From a virus, in the IMG/VR virus record IMGVR_UViG_3300025410_000066, positions 1 through 29,724 of that record: 29,724 bases of DNA; one strand, written 5' to 3'. A program made the position numbers and the translations under genes. Below are positions 1-5,685 of the stretch, in pieces (within the stretch, counting starts at the first letter, position 1; every line of letters starts with the position of its first letter). Below the pieces are notes generated by a model. The model did no database searches. It was given only the letters and a program-made list of their open reading frames with translations, and was not told the origin of the DNA.

Positions 1-107
1 GCTTCCCGCAACCGTTCAATTTCATCAGCGGCTTCACATGTATCAAAATTAACAACCCACCCAATAATTGTTTCTTTACGATCCCGCAACCGTTCAACAA
101 TATCCAT
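1..107 (-). CDS. MDIV-family small protein, 3' part cut by window edge
   Basis: The frame begins with ATG at 107 and stays open to base 1, giving 35 codons that start MDIVERLRDRK and include EAADEIERLREA-like sequence near the edge. It belongs to the same family as the next three genes and the plus-strand gene at 6527: an N-terminal MDIV(E/N)(R/Q)L block followed by an A(A)(D/N)EIE(R/Q)LR helix. Its ATG overlaps the TGA of the upstream gene (TGATG), and the Shine-Dalgarno GGAGGG lies inside that gene's last codons. No function is known to me. The C-terminus is outside the window. Confidence 0.75.
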   Translation of the reverse strand, partial: MDIVERLRDRKETIIGWVVNFDTCEAADEIERLRE

Positions 108-301
108 CACTCACCCTCCTTCAGTGCGTTGTTGACAAAAAGTATAAGTGCTTTGGCATTCGGTGGGCTATCAGATTCGCAGTGCGTTAAAATATAACGT
201 AACGCTTCCCGCAACCGTTCAATCGCGCTTTTTGCATCACGGGATAACTGATCTTTGCCATTAAAACGCAGATGCTCTTCTAACCGTTCTACAATATCCA
301 T
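107..301 (-). CDS. MDIV-family small protein (64 aa)
   Basis: A small helical, charged protein starting MDIVERLEEHLRF, with a central AIERLREALRYI segment and ending ALKEGE. I chose ATG at 301 rather than the in-frame GTG at 304 because 301 gives the TGATG overlap with the previous stop and a 7-nt spacing from GGAGG. The C-terminal codons for KEGE plus the stop supply the ribosome-binding site of the next gene. No catalytic motif or membrane segment is seen. Paralogues sit immediately on both sides. The function is unknown; the conserved ends look driven by translational coupling. Confidence 0.75.
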   Translation of the reverse strand: MDIVERLEEHLRFNGKDQLSRDAKSAIERLREALRYILTHCESDSPPNAKALILFVNNALKEGE

Positions 302-501
302 CACTCACCCTCCTTCAGTGCAGCGAGAACAATAGCCTTAACTCTTTCATCGTTTTTTACATAAGGCAAAGCCCATCGCAAAGCATCCCGCAATTGTTCA
401 ATCTCATTGGCGGCTTCGTTCTGCAATCCAAGGCGAAACGTATAGCCATCTTGGGAGTAAACAGTATTTGCGCTTTTGCGTAATTGTTCTACAATATCCA
501 T
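301..501 (-). CDS. MDIV-family small protein (66 aa)
   Basis: Starts MDIVEQLRKSANTVY, carries NEAANEIEQLRDALRWALPYV in the middle and ends LAALKEGE. The EAANEIE(Q/R)LR helix is shared with the paralogue at 501-797 and the partial gene at 1-107. ATG at 501 overlaps the upstream TGA, and the in-frame GTG at 504 is a less likely start. The GGAGGG ribosome-binding site is encoded by the upstream gene's KEGE codons. It is predicted soluble and helical. No function is recognised. Confidence 0.75.
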   Translation of the reverse strand: MDIVEQLRKSANTVYSQDGYTFRLGLQNEAANEIEQLRDALRWALPYVKNDERVKAIVLAALKEGE

Positions 502-797
502 CACTCACCCTCCTTTAGTGCGGCCCGTTTTTTAATTTCATCTTTTATATCTTCCGCCATTGCAATCATGTAGTTATACGCGGTAAACCCACTATATTGA
601 ATTTTGGCAAATTTTGCTGGCTCAGTCATTCCGTCATTGATTATAGTATCAACAGCATTGATGCAGTCTTCATATGAACCCCGCAGCCGTTCAATTTCAT
701 TGGCGGCTTCATACGAAAGTTTGTAATCATATTCTGGCTCGTCTTCTGTGACATGAAGAAAAGCATTTATGCGCCGCAACCGTTCAACAATATCCAT
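501..797 (-). CDS. MDIV-family small protein (98 aa)
   Basis: The longest member of the tandem set, starting MDIVERLRRINAFLHVTED, with YEAANEIERLRGSYEDCINA in the middle and ending KKRAALKEGE. A GTG at 803 could extend it by two residues. ATG at 797 is preferred because it matches the family start and forms a TAATG overlap with the 39-aa gene upstream. GGGGAGG lies upstream. Relative to its neighbours it has an extra segment of about 35 residues between the EIERLR helix and the KEGE end. Function unknown. Confidence 0.75.
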   Translation of the reverse strand: MDIVERLRRINAFLHVTEDEPEYDYKLSYEAANEIERLRGSYEDCINAVDTIINDGMTEPAKFAKIQYSGFTAYNYMIAMAEDIKDEIKKRAALKEGE

Positions 798-916
798 TAC
801 CACTGCACCTCCCCGTTAATAACAACCTGCACATACCACCTGTCGCCGTCTTCGTTTTCCCACAGCGCAGATATGTTGTCGCCGTCCCGTTCATGGCGGA
901 CTATCCACTTTCTCAT
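797..916 (-). CDS. very small hypothetical protein (39 aa)
   Basis: The frame from ATG 916 to TAA 797 encodes 39 residues starting MRKWIVRHERDGD and ending VINGEVQW. Its ATG overlaps the stop of the upstream gene (ATGA) and its TAA overlaps the next ATG (TAATG), so it fills the one otherwise unexplained gap in the operon exactly. Composition is rich in W, D and E. The alternation looks like a short beta protein (WIVRH, LWEN, WYVQVVINGEV). No function is recognised. Coupling on both sides is the main evidence that it is a gene. Confidence 0.65.
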   Translation of the reverse strand: MRKWIVRHERDGDNISALWENEDGDRWYVQVVINGEVQW

Positions 917-1200
917 TGCACCGTTTCCCCGTTCTTCCACGCCGCCAGAAGTTTAAATTTATCCTTTATCCTTTGCACAACCACATCTTTCCAAGTGCCG
1001 TCTTCCACTTCTGATTTAAACAAAATCGTATAACCCTGTATCAATAATGGGTCTTCAGATGTCTGAACGATTACAACCAGATTATCTTCAATCAAATCCA
1101 AATTGGTATATACATCAGGGTATACAGGCTTCAGTATTTCAATTTCCAACCCCCGAACACGGGGTAAAAGTAAATCGGCTATTCGTTCCATGTCAGTCAT
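913..1200 (-). CDS. hypothetical protein (95 aa)
   Basis: Starts MTDMERIADLLLPRVRGLEIE and ends AAWKNGETVQ. Its ATG lies within the last codons of the upstream gene (8-nt overlap) behind GGAGGGCGG, and its stop overlaps the following ATG. The sequence alternates acidic and hydrophobic stretches (NLDLIEDNLVVIVQTSED) with no Cys or recognisable catalytic motif. I do not recognise the family. It is probably a small soluble phage accessory protein. Confidence 0.65.
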   Translation of the reverse strand: MTDMERIADLLLPRVRGLEIEILKPVYPDVYTNLDLIEDNLVVIVQTSEDPLLIQGYTILFKSEVEDGTWKDVVVQRIKDKFKLLAAWKNGETVQ

Positions 1201-1405
1201 GACCGCCCTCCCAATCAGCAGGACATATGGGCAACATCATCCAATGGGTAGGGCGGCAACTTAAATAAAATTTAGGATCATCAATTTGGGCATATTGCCA
1301 TTGGTCTGCGTAAATCCATTTGGCAACCATAAGATGACAGCCGGGTTCACAAACTAATACCCATTCATCTTTTGGGCAGGTTTCTATTGGTTGCCAATCA
1401 GTCAT
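1193..1405 (-). CDS. DUF551-like small phage protein (70 aa)
   Basis: The N-terminus MTDWQPIETCPKDEWVLVCEPG matches the W-x-P/K-I-x-T-A/C-P-K-D pattern of DUF551-type small phage proteins, followed by a Trp-rich beta region (VAKWIYADQWQY) and PTHWMMLP, the usual C-terminal PTHWMPLP-like element. Members are common in phage early regions but have no established activity. ATG 1405 lies inside the end of the upstream gene, and its own last codons carry the ribosome-binding site of the next gene. A more diverged relative sits at 1619-1999. Confidence 0.7.
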   Translation of the reverse strand: MTDWQPIETCPKDEWVLVCEPGCHLMVAKWIYADQWQYAQIDDPKFYLSCRPTHWMMLPICPADWEGGHD

Positions 1406-1622
1406 GACGCACCATCCCGCAATAGCCGTGGGTTGTACTAAATAGTCCTTCGCGTATCACGCAATCGTCTGTATCTTTTACTTCTTTAATTAAATTAACC
1501 CACCGCCAAGCCATGCACGTTTTGCCAATACATGAAGCAGCAAATTCTGGCCTATTCATACTCATGCAGCATCCCATTTTTTCAGCCTCTTCAGGCGTCA
1601 CATAATGTGGGGTGTCAGTCAT
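1398..1622 (-). CDS. Cys-rich small phage protein (74 aa)
   Basis: Starting at ATG 1622 the protein reads MTDTPHYVTPEEAEKMGCC, then CIGKTCMAWRW, then GYCGM near the end. The pattern EEA-x-x-x-x-C, C(I/V)G-x-x-CMAWRW and GYCG recurs in a family of uncharacterised phage and prophage proteins; the spaced cysteines suggest metal binding. Start 1622 is preferred to the in-frame 1652 because it overlaps the upstream TGA (ATGA) and has GGAG eight bases before it. The gene overlaps its downstream neighbour by 8 nt. Function unknown. Confidence 0.7.
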   Translation of the reverse strand: MTDTPHYVTPEEAEKMGCCMSMNRPEFAASCIGKTCMAWRWVNLIKEVKDTDDCVIREGLFSTTHGYCGMVRHD

Positions 1623-1999
1623 TTCGGTAACTCCGGTAATTCCATCCACCATTTAGGAGCAAACCAAACGCCCCATGACCATTCTGCATCAGGCTTCGCA
1701 CCTTCCGCCCCAGAATCCTCCGGCCACATATCGTAAGGCTCCCAATAGCCAGTCTCTACCCAGCCATTGCCCTCTTCATCCCTGCCGCCCAATAATATCA
1801 TGCGGTCTTTGGGAGCCGTATCCATTGTTTTCCATTCAAATTTGGATTTCCGCAAACCAATAATATGAAGGGCTTTTTCCTTCGCATACTCCTCAATTGT
1901 AATTCCTGCATCAATTGCAGCCTGACGTTCATCTGCTGATAGTTTGACTAAAGTGTCATTAATTAAATCTTCATTGTTAACTTTTGAAAGATCAATCAT
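1619..1999 (-). CDS. DUF551-like protein with extra N-terminal segment (126 aa)
   Basis: Residues from about 55 onward read FEWKTMDTAPKDRMILLGG, then WVETGYWEPYDMWPEDSG, then WFAPKWWMELPELPK. This is the W-x-x-(I/M)-(E/D)-T-A-P-KD and WMELP signature of DUF551-like phage proteins. The first 50 residues (MIDLSKVNNEDLINDTLVKL onward) are helical and charged and not part of that family as I know it. It overlaps the neighbouring genes by 4 nt on each side. The role is unknown; it may be a fusion of a helical segment to the DUF551 domain. Confidence 0.65.
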   Translation of the reverse strand: MIDLSKVNNEDLINDTLVKLSADERQAAIDAGITIEEYAKEKALHIIGLRKSKFEWKTMDTAPKDRMILLGGRDEEGNGWVETGYWEPYDMWPEDSGAEGAKPDAEWSWGVWFAPKWWMELPELPK

Positions 2000-2541
2000 T
2001 TTTGCCTCCTGCGATATTCTCTGGCTCTTTCTGCGTTATAATTTTTACAAGCAGTACATCTGCATTTATGCCGCTCATAACATACCCTTGTCCCATGTTC
2101 CCATTTTATGTAATCCCTTAAATCTCCTGAAACTAAAGCTTCTTCGGGCGGCATACGAATTAAACGCCTCCAAAGTGTGTCCGCCCGTATTCCTAATTTT
2201 TCAGCCCAATCACATAATGGTAGGGTTTCCCCATTGTGCGTGATTAATCTGTTATCCGACCTATTACGCATTTGTTCTTTCATGGAAGCCCAACGACAAT
2301 TTTCAGGATAATATCCTTTAGTGTTATCAATCCTGTCTAATGACGTTCTCTCTGGGCGTGGTCCCATATCTTGGAAAAACTTGTCGTAGCTTTCCCATTC
2401 AGGGCAATAGCCCAAACCAACATACCGATCTTTTGAAACATGTTTTGAATTTGGATCGCAACGATTTCTCATTGATTTCCAAGCGTTATATGTCCTTGTA
2501 CCTGTAGGATTTTCCCACTTTTGTTTTCTCTTTTTTCTCAT
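1996..2541 (-). CDS. HNH-type/AP2-like phage DNA-binding protein (181 aa)
   Basis: The N-terminal half has the pattern of the phage HNH/AP2-like family: TYNAWKSMRNRC, YCPEWESYDKFFQDMGPRP, then TSLDRIDNTKGYYPENCRWA. These proteins are often freestanding homing-endonuclease-like genes. The middle (LCDWAEKLGIRADTLWRRL) looks like a small helix-turn-helix of the kind that follows this domain. The C-terminus has a compact Cys cluster, HGTRVCYERHKCRCTACKNY, probably metal binding. It starts two bases after the stop of the DUF6378-like gene. It could be a selfish element that inserted between operon genes. Confidence 0.7.
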   Translation of the reverse strand: MRKKRKQKWENPTGTRTYNAWKSMRNRCDPNSKHVSKDRYVGLGYCPEWESYDKFFQDMGPRPERTSLDRIDNTKGYYPENCRWASMKEQMRNRSDNRLITHNGETLPLCDWAEKLGIRADTLWRRLIRMPPEEALVSGDLRDYIKWEHGTRVCYERHKCRCTACKNYNAERAREYRRRQK

Positions 2542-2542
2542 T

Positions 2543-2905
2543 TCAACTCTTAATAAATTGTGGAACGTTGGCGGCGGGCATTTGGGAAACGATATCCTGC
2601 TTTACCCTGTCAAGTTCCCTTTCCTCAATATCCAGCTTTAATAATGCGGAGTATCCCATGATGTCAATAATGTTGTCAAGATATTTATGGTTACCATTTA
2701 ACATCCGCGAAATTTTATTTACGATCATCTCTAACCCCTCCTTATGAGAATCAGATAGGTGCCTCCAATTTTTGGATTCGTATAAAATTTTCTTAAAATT
2801 TTGCGTTGTTTTCGCTACATCCCGAAATGGCCCATAATTTTTTTCGCGGGAGGATAGTACCTCTTCAACAATTCCACTTTCGGTCTTCTGCTTCATCATA
2901 TCCAT
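2543..2905 (-). CDS. DUF6378/DUF1599-like protein (120 aa)
   Basis: The segment SREKNYGPFRDVAKTTQNFK, then SHKEGLEMIVNKISRMLNGN and DNIIDIMGYSALLKLDIEE, matches the R-x-x-x-YG-x-F, KE-x-L-x-M-I-x-x-K-I-x-R-x-L-x-G and DN-x-x-D-x-x-GY-x-x-L pattern of the DUF6378/DUF1599-type phage family. That family has been linked by context to nucleotide metabolism or DNA modification, but no activity is established. ATG 2905 has GGAGAG four bases upstream. It is all-helical with no membrane segment. Confidence 0.65.
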   Translation of the reverse strand: MDMMKQKTESGIVEEVLSSREKNYGPFRDVAKTTQNFKKILYESKNWRHLSDSHKEGLEMIVNKISRMLNGNHKYLDNIIDIMGYSALLKLDIEERELDRVKQDIVSQMPAANVPQFIKS

Positions 2906-2917
2906 TTTACTCTCCTG

Positions 2918-3244
2918 TTAAACAAAGTTCTTGCTTATACGTTTCATGTAGCTTTCCGCCTCCGACACCAATTCAGAAATCGTCGGGGGAAATTTCGCCT
3001 TCGCTAAAATACCCTCTGCTGGGTCTGACAACCGTTGCAGGACTTCTGGCGGGAACTTTCCTAACGCTTCCGCCGCGTTCTCCATCATCAGGGATGGATT
3101 CGGGATGTGGTTGAGGTTGTAGCACCTCATTATTTTTCTGACCGCCTGTTCCGGCGTCAGGGATAATTCCGTATTCTGTGCCGTATTGCTCCCTCCACTT
3201 CGCTTTTCTCCTTTCGCTTGCTTCTTCAAGTCTTGCGAATGCAT
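2918..3244 (-). CDS. domain-like frame overlapping the replication gene (up to 108 aa)
   Basis: Read from ATG 3244 (TTG 3250 also possible), preceded by AAGGAAA at a suitable distance. The first 27 residues are low-complexity, but from about residue 28 the sequence looks like a folded domain: LTPEQAVRKIMRCYNLNHIP, then KFPPEVLQRLSDPAEGILAK, then KFPPTISELVSEAESYMKRI. The FPPT-x-x-EL element resembles the C-terminal part of some phage replication/helicase-loader-like proteins. It overlaps the replication gene in another frame for 272 nt. Either it is an independent overlapping gene, or it is the true C-terminus of that gene displaced by a frameshift; I favour this frame as the constrained one below about 3160. 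Confidence 0.5.
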   Translation of the reverse strand: MHSQDLKKQAKGEKRSGGSNTAQNTELSLTPEQAVRKIMRCYNLNHIPNPSLMMENAAEALGKFPPEVLQRLSDPAEGILAKAKFPPTISELVSEAESYMKRISKNFV

Positions 3245-3890
3245 CCTCAATTTCCTTTTCCTTCGCAGTTTTAGATTTCTTTTTGCCGCCTCCTAAGATG
3301 GCGACGATGTACGGGATGGCATCGTGCGGCTCCGCATCTACAGCCGCCTGAATTGCATCCATTACCCTTTCTTCATCTTGCCCCGTCATTTTGAGACAGC
3401 GGCCAACGAATGAGTTTACGGTAGCCTTTGCGACCCCTAACGATATTAGCATTCCCACCGCCTGATCCCAGAATGCCTTGGTGTTATTTACTGGCGGCTC
3501 TTCGGGAGTGTCAAAAATGCTAAGTAGTGGATCTTCCAACTCCGTAGGAGTTGTATCTTGGTTCCCTGATAGGTTACTGTACCAATTTTGGGATGTGTCA
3601 GTGGGAAAAACGGTACTTGTTGAGTGGTTAGCATTTAAGCGAACTACTTTAGTATTTTTCCGCGCCCCAACACGTTTTCCCGTGTCAACGATCAATCCCA
3701 ATTCAATCAAATTCGCAAAACACTTCATCACGGTCTTACGATCCATGGCGGTGTCTTCACTGATTCGTTCAATAGATGGGTAGCATTCGCCATCGGAATT
3801 GGCGTAATTTGCAAGCATGATAAGCAAGTACTTATCAGTTGCACGTTCTAATTTCTGAGATGTGGCCCAAGCCATAGATTGGAAAGACAT
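2973..3890 (-). CDS. winged-helix replication initiator-like protein (phage O-type, 305 aa)
   Basis: Residues 1-70 (MSFQSMAWATSQKLERATDK, ANSDGECYPSIERISEDTAM, RKTVMKCFANLIELGLI) have the HTH_36-type winged helix of phage O-like replication proteins. These bind the origin and recruit host helicase. Residues 139-200 (FWDQAVGMLISLGVAKATVN, FVGRCLKMTGQDEERVMDAI) form the second helical domain usual in this group. From residue 203 it is charged and helical. After about residue 245 it becomes Pro/Gly/Ser-rich and looks like non-coding translation, while another frame (2918-3244) looks protein-like. A weak Shine-Dalgarno lies in a small hairpin at 3891-3922. Confidence 0.75.
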   Translation of the reverse strand: MSFQSMAWATSQKLERATDKYLLIMLANYANSDGECYPSIERISEDTAMDRKTVMKCFANLIELGLIVDTGKRVGARKNTKVVRLNANHSTSTVFPTDTSQNWYSNLSGNQDTTPTELEDPLLSIFDTPEEPPVNNTKAFWDQAVGMLISLGVAKATVNSFVGRCLKMTGQDEERVMDAIQAAVDAEPHDAIPYIVAILGGGKKKSKTAKEKEIEDAFARLEEASERRKAKWREQYGTEYGIIPDAGTGGQKNNEVLQPQPHPESIPDDGERGGSVRKVPARSPATVVRPSRGYFSEGEISPDDF

Positions 3891-4015
3891 AACGACCTAC
3901 TACCTATTGTAAGGCGGTCGTTTTTGGACTATATGGGGAACAGTCCTGAACTTCCGCGACGACCAAGTTTGAGGATTAGGCCTTGCAGGGCCGTCACCCA
4001 TTAGAGCAGTCCCGA
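3891..4015 (-). other. 125-bp intergenic region with inverted repeats
   Basis: This gap precedes the replication gene. It holds several short inverted repeats: AACGACC (3891-3897) with GGTCGTT (3916-3922), which abuts the ATG of the replication gene and would place its AGG-rich leader in a hairpin; and GGACT with AGTCC around 3926-3946. A GGCC-type hairpin near 3980-4000 is also present. No tRNA cloverleaf can be drawn convincingly and no open frame is visible. It may be a leader for translational control, or part of a promoter/origin region. Confidence 0.4.
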
Positions 4016-4420
4016 TTAGTCGTCGGGGCTGCTTATCTTTTTAACCCGTTTCTTCTTTCGGGTCAACTTCGGATTCCATCCAATAAGGTATTCCGTAATC
4101 TTGACCCCGTGGTACAATTCGGCGGCTTTCTTCCTGAGACGATATGCCGCATCTTTGACCGACCCCGTTGATTTTACCTCTTCGTAAATCACTTTCCCAC
4201 TTTTCGTATCAATGTACGAAAAATCGCAAGTGTATGTACAATATTTCTGATCATTAATGTACACATCAAATCCATACTGCAATTGCAGATCCTGAATCAA
4301 ACCACCCTTTTCCGCCAGTTTCAGTTCAAGATAACGCTTGGCCTCACCCTTTGAGTCAAACGTAATCCCATCAAACGTGCGGTCGGCCTTGGGGCTCACT
4401 TTGTATTTCGGCGGCATCAT
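4016..4420 (-). CDS. DUF1064 phage endonuclease-like protein (134 aa)
   Basis: The sequence follows DUF1064: KYKV, DGITFDSKGEAKRYLELKLA, GGLIQDLQLQYGFDVYI, then YTCDFSYIDTKSGKVIYEEV ending EEVKS. The E-A-x-R-Y helix, central DF and EVK elements fit a VSR/PD-(D/E)XK-like nuclease fold, with probable active-site residues in CDFSY and EEVKS. Members occur in phage recombination and replication regions. Consecutive ATGs lie at 4426, 4420 and 4417; 4420 has the best distance from GAAGGA. The C-terminus is Lys-rich. It overlaps the upstream regulator by 50 nt in another frame. Confidence 0.75.
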   Translation of the reverse strand: MMPPKYKVSPKADRTFDGITFDSKGEAKRYLELKLAEKGGLIQDLQLQYGFDVYINDQKYCTYTCDFSYIDTKSGKVIYEEVKSTGSVKDAAYRLRKKAAELYHGVKITEYLIGWNPKLTRKKKRVKKISSPDD

Positions 4421-4646
4421 CGGCATCCTTCGGGAAAAAATCGTCTTTGGTTAAGATAATCCCACGTTGCTTTGACGCAACCATTAATTCGATCTGGCGG
4501 CGGGCTGGGATGAAACCACCCGTCCCACCTTTCTCCGTAGGCCACGTCCATTTGTATACCGCTTGTGTAGACATCGCTAACATATCCGCAACGACGCGGG
4601 GGCCGCCCAGCTTCTTAATTACCCGTTGTGCAATCATATGAACCAT
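4371..4646 (-). CDS. Cro/CI-like HTH regulator (carph-isopro type, 91 aa)
   Basis: Starting at ATG 4646, the protein has VIKKLGGPRVVADMLAMSTQ and AVYKW, followed by GGTGGFIPARRQIELMVASK and DDFFP. The LGG-x-x-x-VA-x-x-L-x-x-(S/T)-x-x-AVYKW core is a Cro-like helix-turn-helix, and the GTGG-(F/L)-IPA extension is typical of the carph-isopro group of phage regulators. Start 4646 is chosen over the in-frame TTG 4679 because GGAG lies six bases upstream and 4679 falls inside the promoter/operator. It is first in the leftward operon and faces the GcrA-like gene across a palindromic operator, so it probably controls the switch. Confidence 0.75.
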   Translation of the reverse strand: MVHMIAQRVIKKLGGPRVVADMLAMSTQAVYKWTWPTEKGGTGGFIPARRQIELMVASKQRGIILTKDDFFPKDADDAAEIQSEPQGRPHV

Positions 4647-4663
4647 TTGTTTCTCCAAACTAT

Positions 4664-4698
4664 GTTGACAACTTATCAACTGTATGTTTATCTGTCAA
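4664..4698. promoter_or_regulatory. divergent overlapping promoters with palindromic operator
   Basis: A 17-bp palindrome GTTGACAACTTATCAAC (4664-4680) is symmetric at seven of eight arm positions. It contains a plus-strand -35 TTGACA (4665-4670), with a weaker -10 TTATCT (4688-4693) after 17 bp. On the minus strand TTGACA lies at 4698-4693, with a -10-like TAAGTT or GATAAG inside the palindrome. A dimeric repressor bound at 4664-4680 would therefore block both promoters. The likely ligand is the HTH protein encoded at 4371-4646. Confidence 0.65.
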
Positions 4699-4722
4699 GC
4701 ATCAATAACGGGGAAATTGAAA

Positions 4723-5205
4723 ATGGTACAACAAGTAAAACCTTGGACATGGGAGGAGATTAAGTTCGTATCGGACTTAGCCTCCAAAGGATACTCCGCG
4801 AAGAACATCGCGCTTGAATTAGTGGGGCGGAATAAAAACTCCGTTATCGGTATATGTCATCGGAAGGGGATACCACTCCTGCAAAGGACACTCCCCAAGG
4901 AGCAGTTGCCGCATGCACTACCCAGAAAAGAGAGGGAGAAAAGGAAGGGTGCTTCCTTTAATATAAAGAACCCTAAGCCAGTTCGCTTACCGCCGATAAA
5001 GACCTTTGAGACGCACAAAGATGAAAACTTCGTCCCGCTCAATAAAACATTGGACAACCTGCGGTATTTTGAATGTAGGGCTATTGTGGGGCCAATAAAG
5101 CACATGGATACGCTGTACTGCGGGCATCCCGTAGTCCCAAGCAAATCATGGTGTCCGTATCATTTCCGTATTTACACAATTCCAAATAGAAAGGCTTACG
5201 CATGA
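4723..5205 (+). CDS. gcrA: GcrA-like cell-cycle regulator homologue (160 aa)
   Basis: The N-terminal 50 residues (KPWTWEEIKFVSDLASKGYS, then GRNKNSVIGICHRKGI) follow GcrA: W-T/W-x-x-E, a G-x-S-A-x-x-IA-x-x-L helix, and RN-x-x-(A/S)-VIG-x-x-HR. The C-terminus has the GcrA-type Cys/His segment: FECRAI (C118), YCGHP (C133) and WCPYH (C144, H147). In Alphaproteobacteria GcrA works with sigma-70 RNA polymerase at promoters carrying CcrM-methylated GANTC. ATG 4723 is preferred to 4684, which falls in the promoter. It is first in the rightward operon and overlaps the next gene by 4 nt. Inference: it redirects host or phage promoters. Confidence 0.8.
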   Translation: MVQQVKPWTWEEIKFVSDLASKGYSAKNIALELVGRNKNSVIGICHRKGIPLLQRTLPKEQLPHALPRKEREKRKGASFNIKNPKPVRLPPIKTFETHKDENFVPLNKTLDNLRYFECRAIVGPIKHMDTLYCGHPVVPSKSWCPYHFRIYTIPNRKAYA

Positions 5206-5678
5206 GACAAAGCGAACGGGAATGGGCGGTTTTTACAAAGCGCTTCCAAAATTCACGGGCGGCTGTTTTCAAAGTCGCGGAATATATCTGGCGGGAAAAG
5301 GGCCTTGGGGTAACCATTCCATCAATGGAATTAGCACCTAATGTGACGAAGTCCGCTGAGTATGTCGATAAGGGTGACATTATTTGTCATACCGCCAGTG
5401 GTAATGATTTTATCATTGAGGTAAAGGGAACGAAGCATAGCTTTACATCTGTGTCAGATTACCCCTTCAAGTCAGTCCTTATCAATGAGGTACACAAAAC
5501 GCATCGCGTAAATGCATTTGCGTACTTCATCGTTAATAAAGATAGGACACATGCATTTGTTGTTAAAACAGATACGATGGATCAATGGACATCCAGAGAT
5601 GTTACTGACAGCGAACGCGGTGATACTGAGAAAGCATACTTCTGCACCTTTAATTTAGGTGAATTTATAGAACTATAA
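5202..5678 (+). CDS. putative PD-(D/E)XK-type nuclease (158 aa)
   Basis: The protein begins with a basic helical segment (FTKRFQNSRAAVFKVAEYIW). A central stretch, YVDKGDIICH, then NDFIIEVKGTKHSFTS, gives D59-x13-E73-V-K75, the spacing of a PD-(D/E)XK active site. A further beta region (NAFAYFIVNKDRTHAFVVKT) follows, as in the core fold. The family is not one I can name. It starts in the last codons of the GcrA-like gene (ATGA overlap), so both are translated together. The exonuclease gene downstream suggests a DNA-processing role. Confidence 0.5.
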   Translation: MRQSEREWAVFTKRFQNSRAAVFKVAEYIWREKGLGVTIPSMELAPNVTKSAEYVDKGDIICHTASGNDFIIEVKGTKHSFTSVSDYPFKSVLINEVHKTHRVNAFAYFIVNKDRTHAFVVKTDTMDQWTSRDVTDSERGDTEKAYFCTFNLGEFIEL

Positions 5679-5685
5679 TTAGTAG

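Larger units (their letters stand above)
98..521 (-). repeat. three direct repeats at gene junctions (98-127, 292-321, 492-521)
   Basis: A 30-nt sequence occurs identically at 98-127 and 292-321 and with one mismatch at 492-521. Read on the minus strand, each copy contains the last codons of one gene (LKEGE), the GGAGGG ribosome-binding site, the TGATG stop/start and the first codons (MDIV) of the next. The spacing of 194 and 200 nt follows gene length, so this is duplication of a gene-plus-junction unit rather than a CRISPR. Confidence 0.85.

Noticed and set aside
98-521. Regularly spaced 30-nt repeats that look CRISPR-like
   Set aside because: Each repeat spans a stop/RBS/start junction and the 'spacers' of 164-170 nt are coding sequence for paralogous proteins; there are no cas genes.
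1944-2243. Plus-strand open frame at the left operon
   Set aside because: Antisense to the HNH-type gene, crosses two coupled minus-strand genes and has no ribosome-binding site.
3891-4015. Possible tRNA in the intergenic gap
   Set aside because: Stem-forming segments exist, but a cloverleaf with a proper T-loop and acceptor stem could not be drawn.
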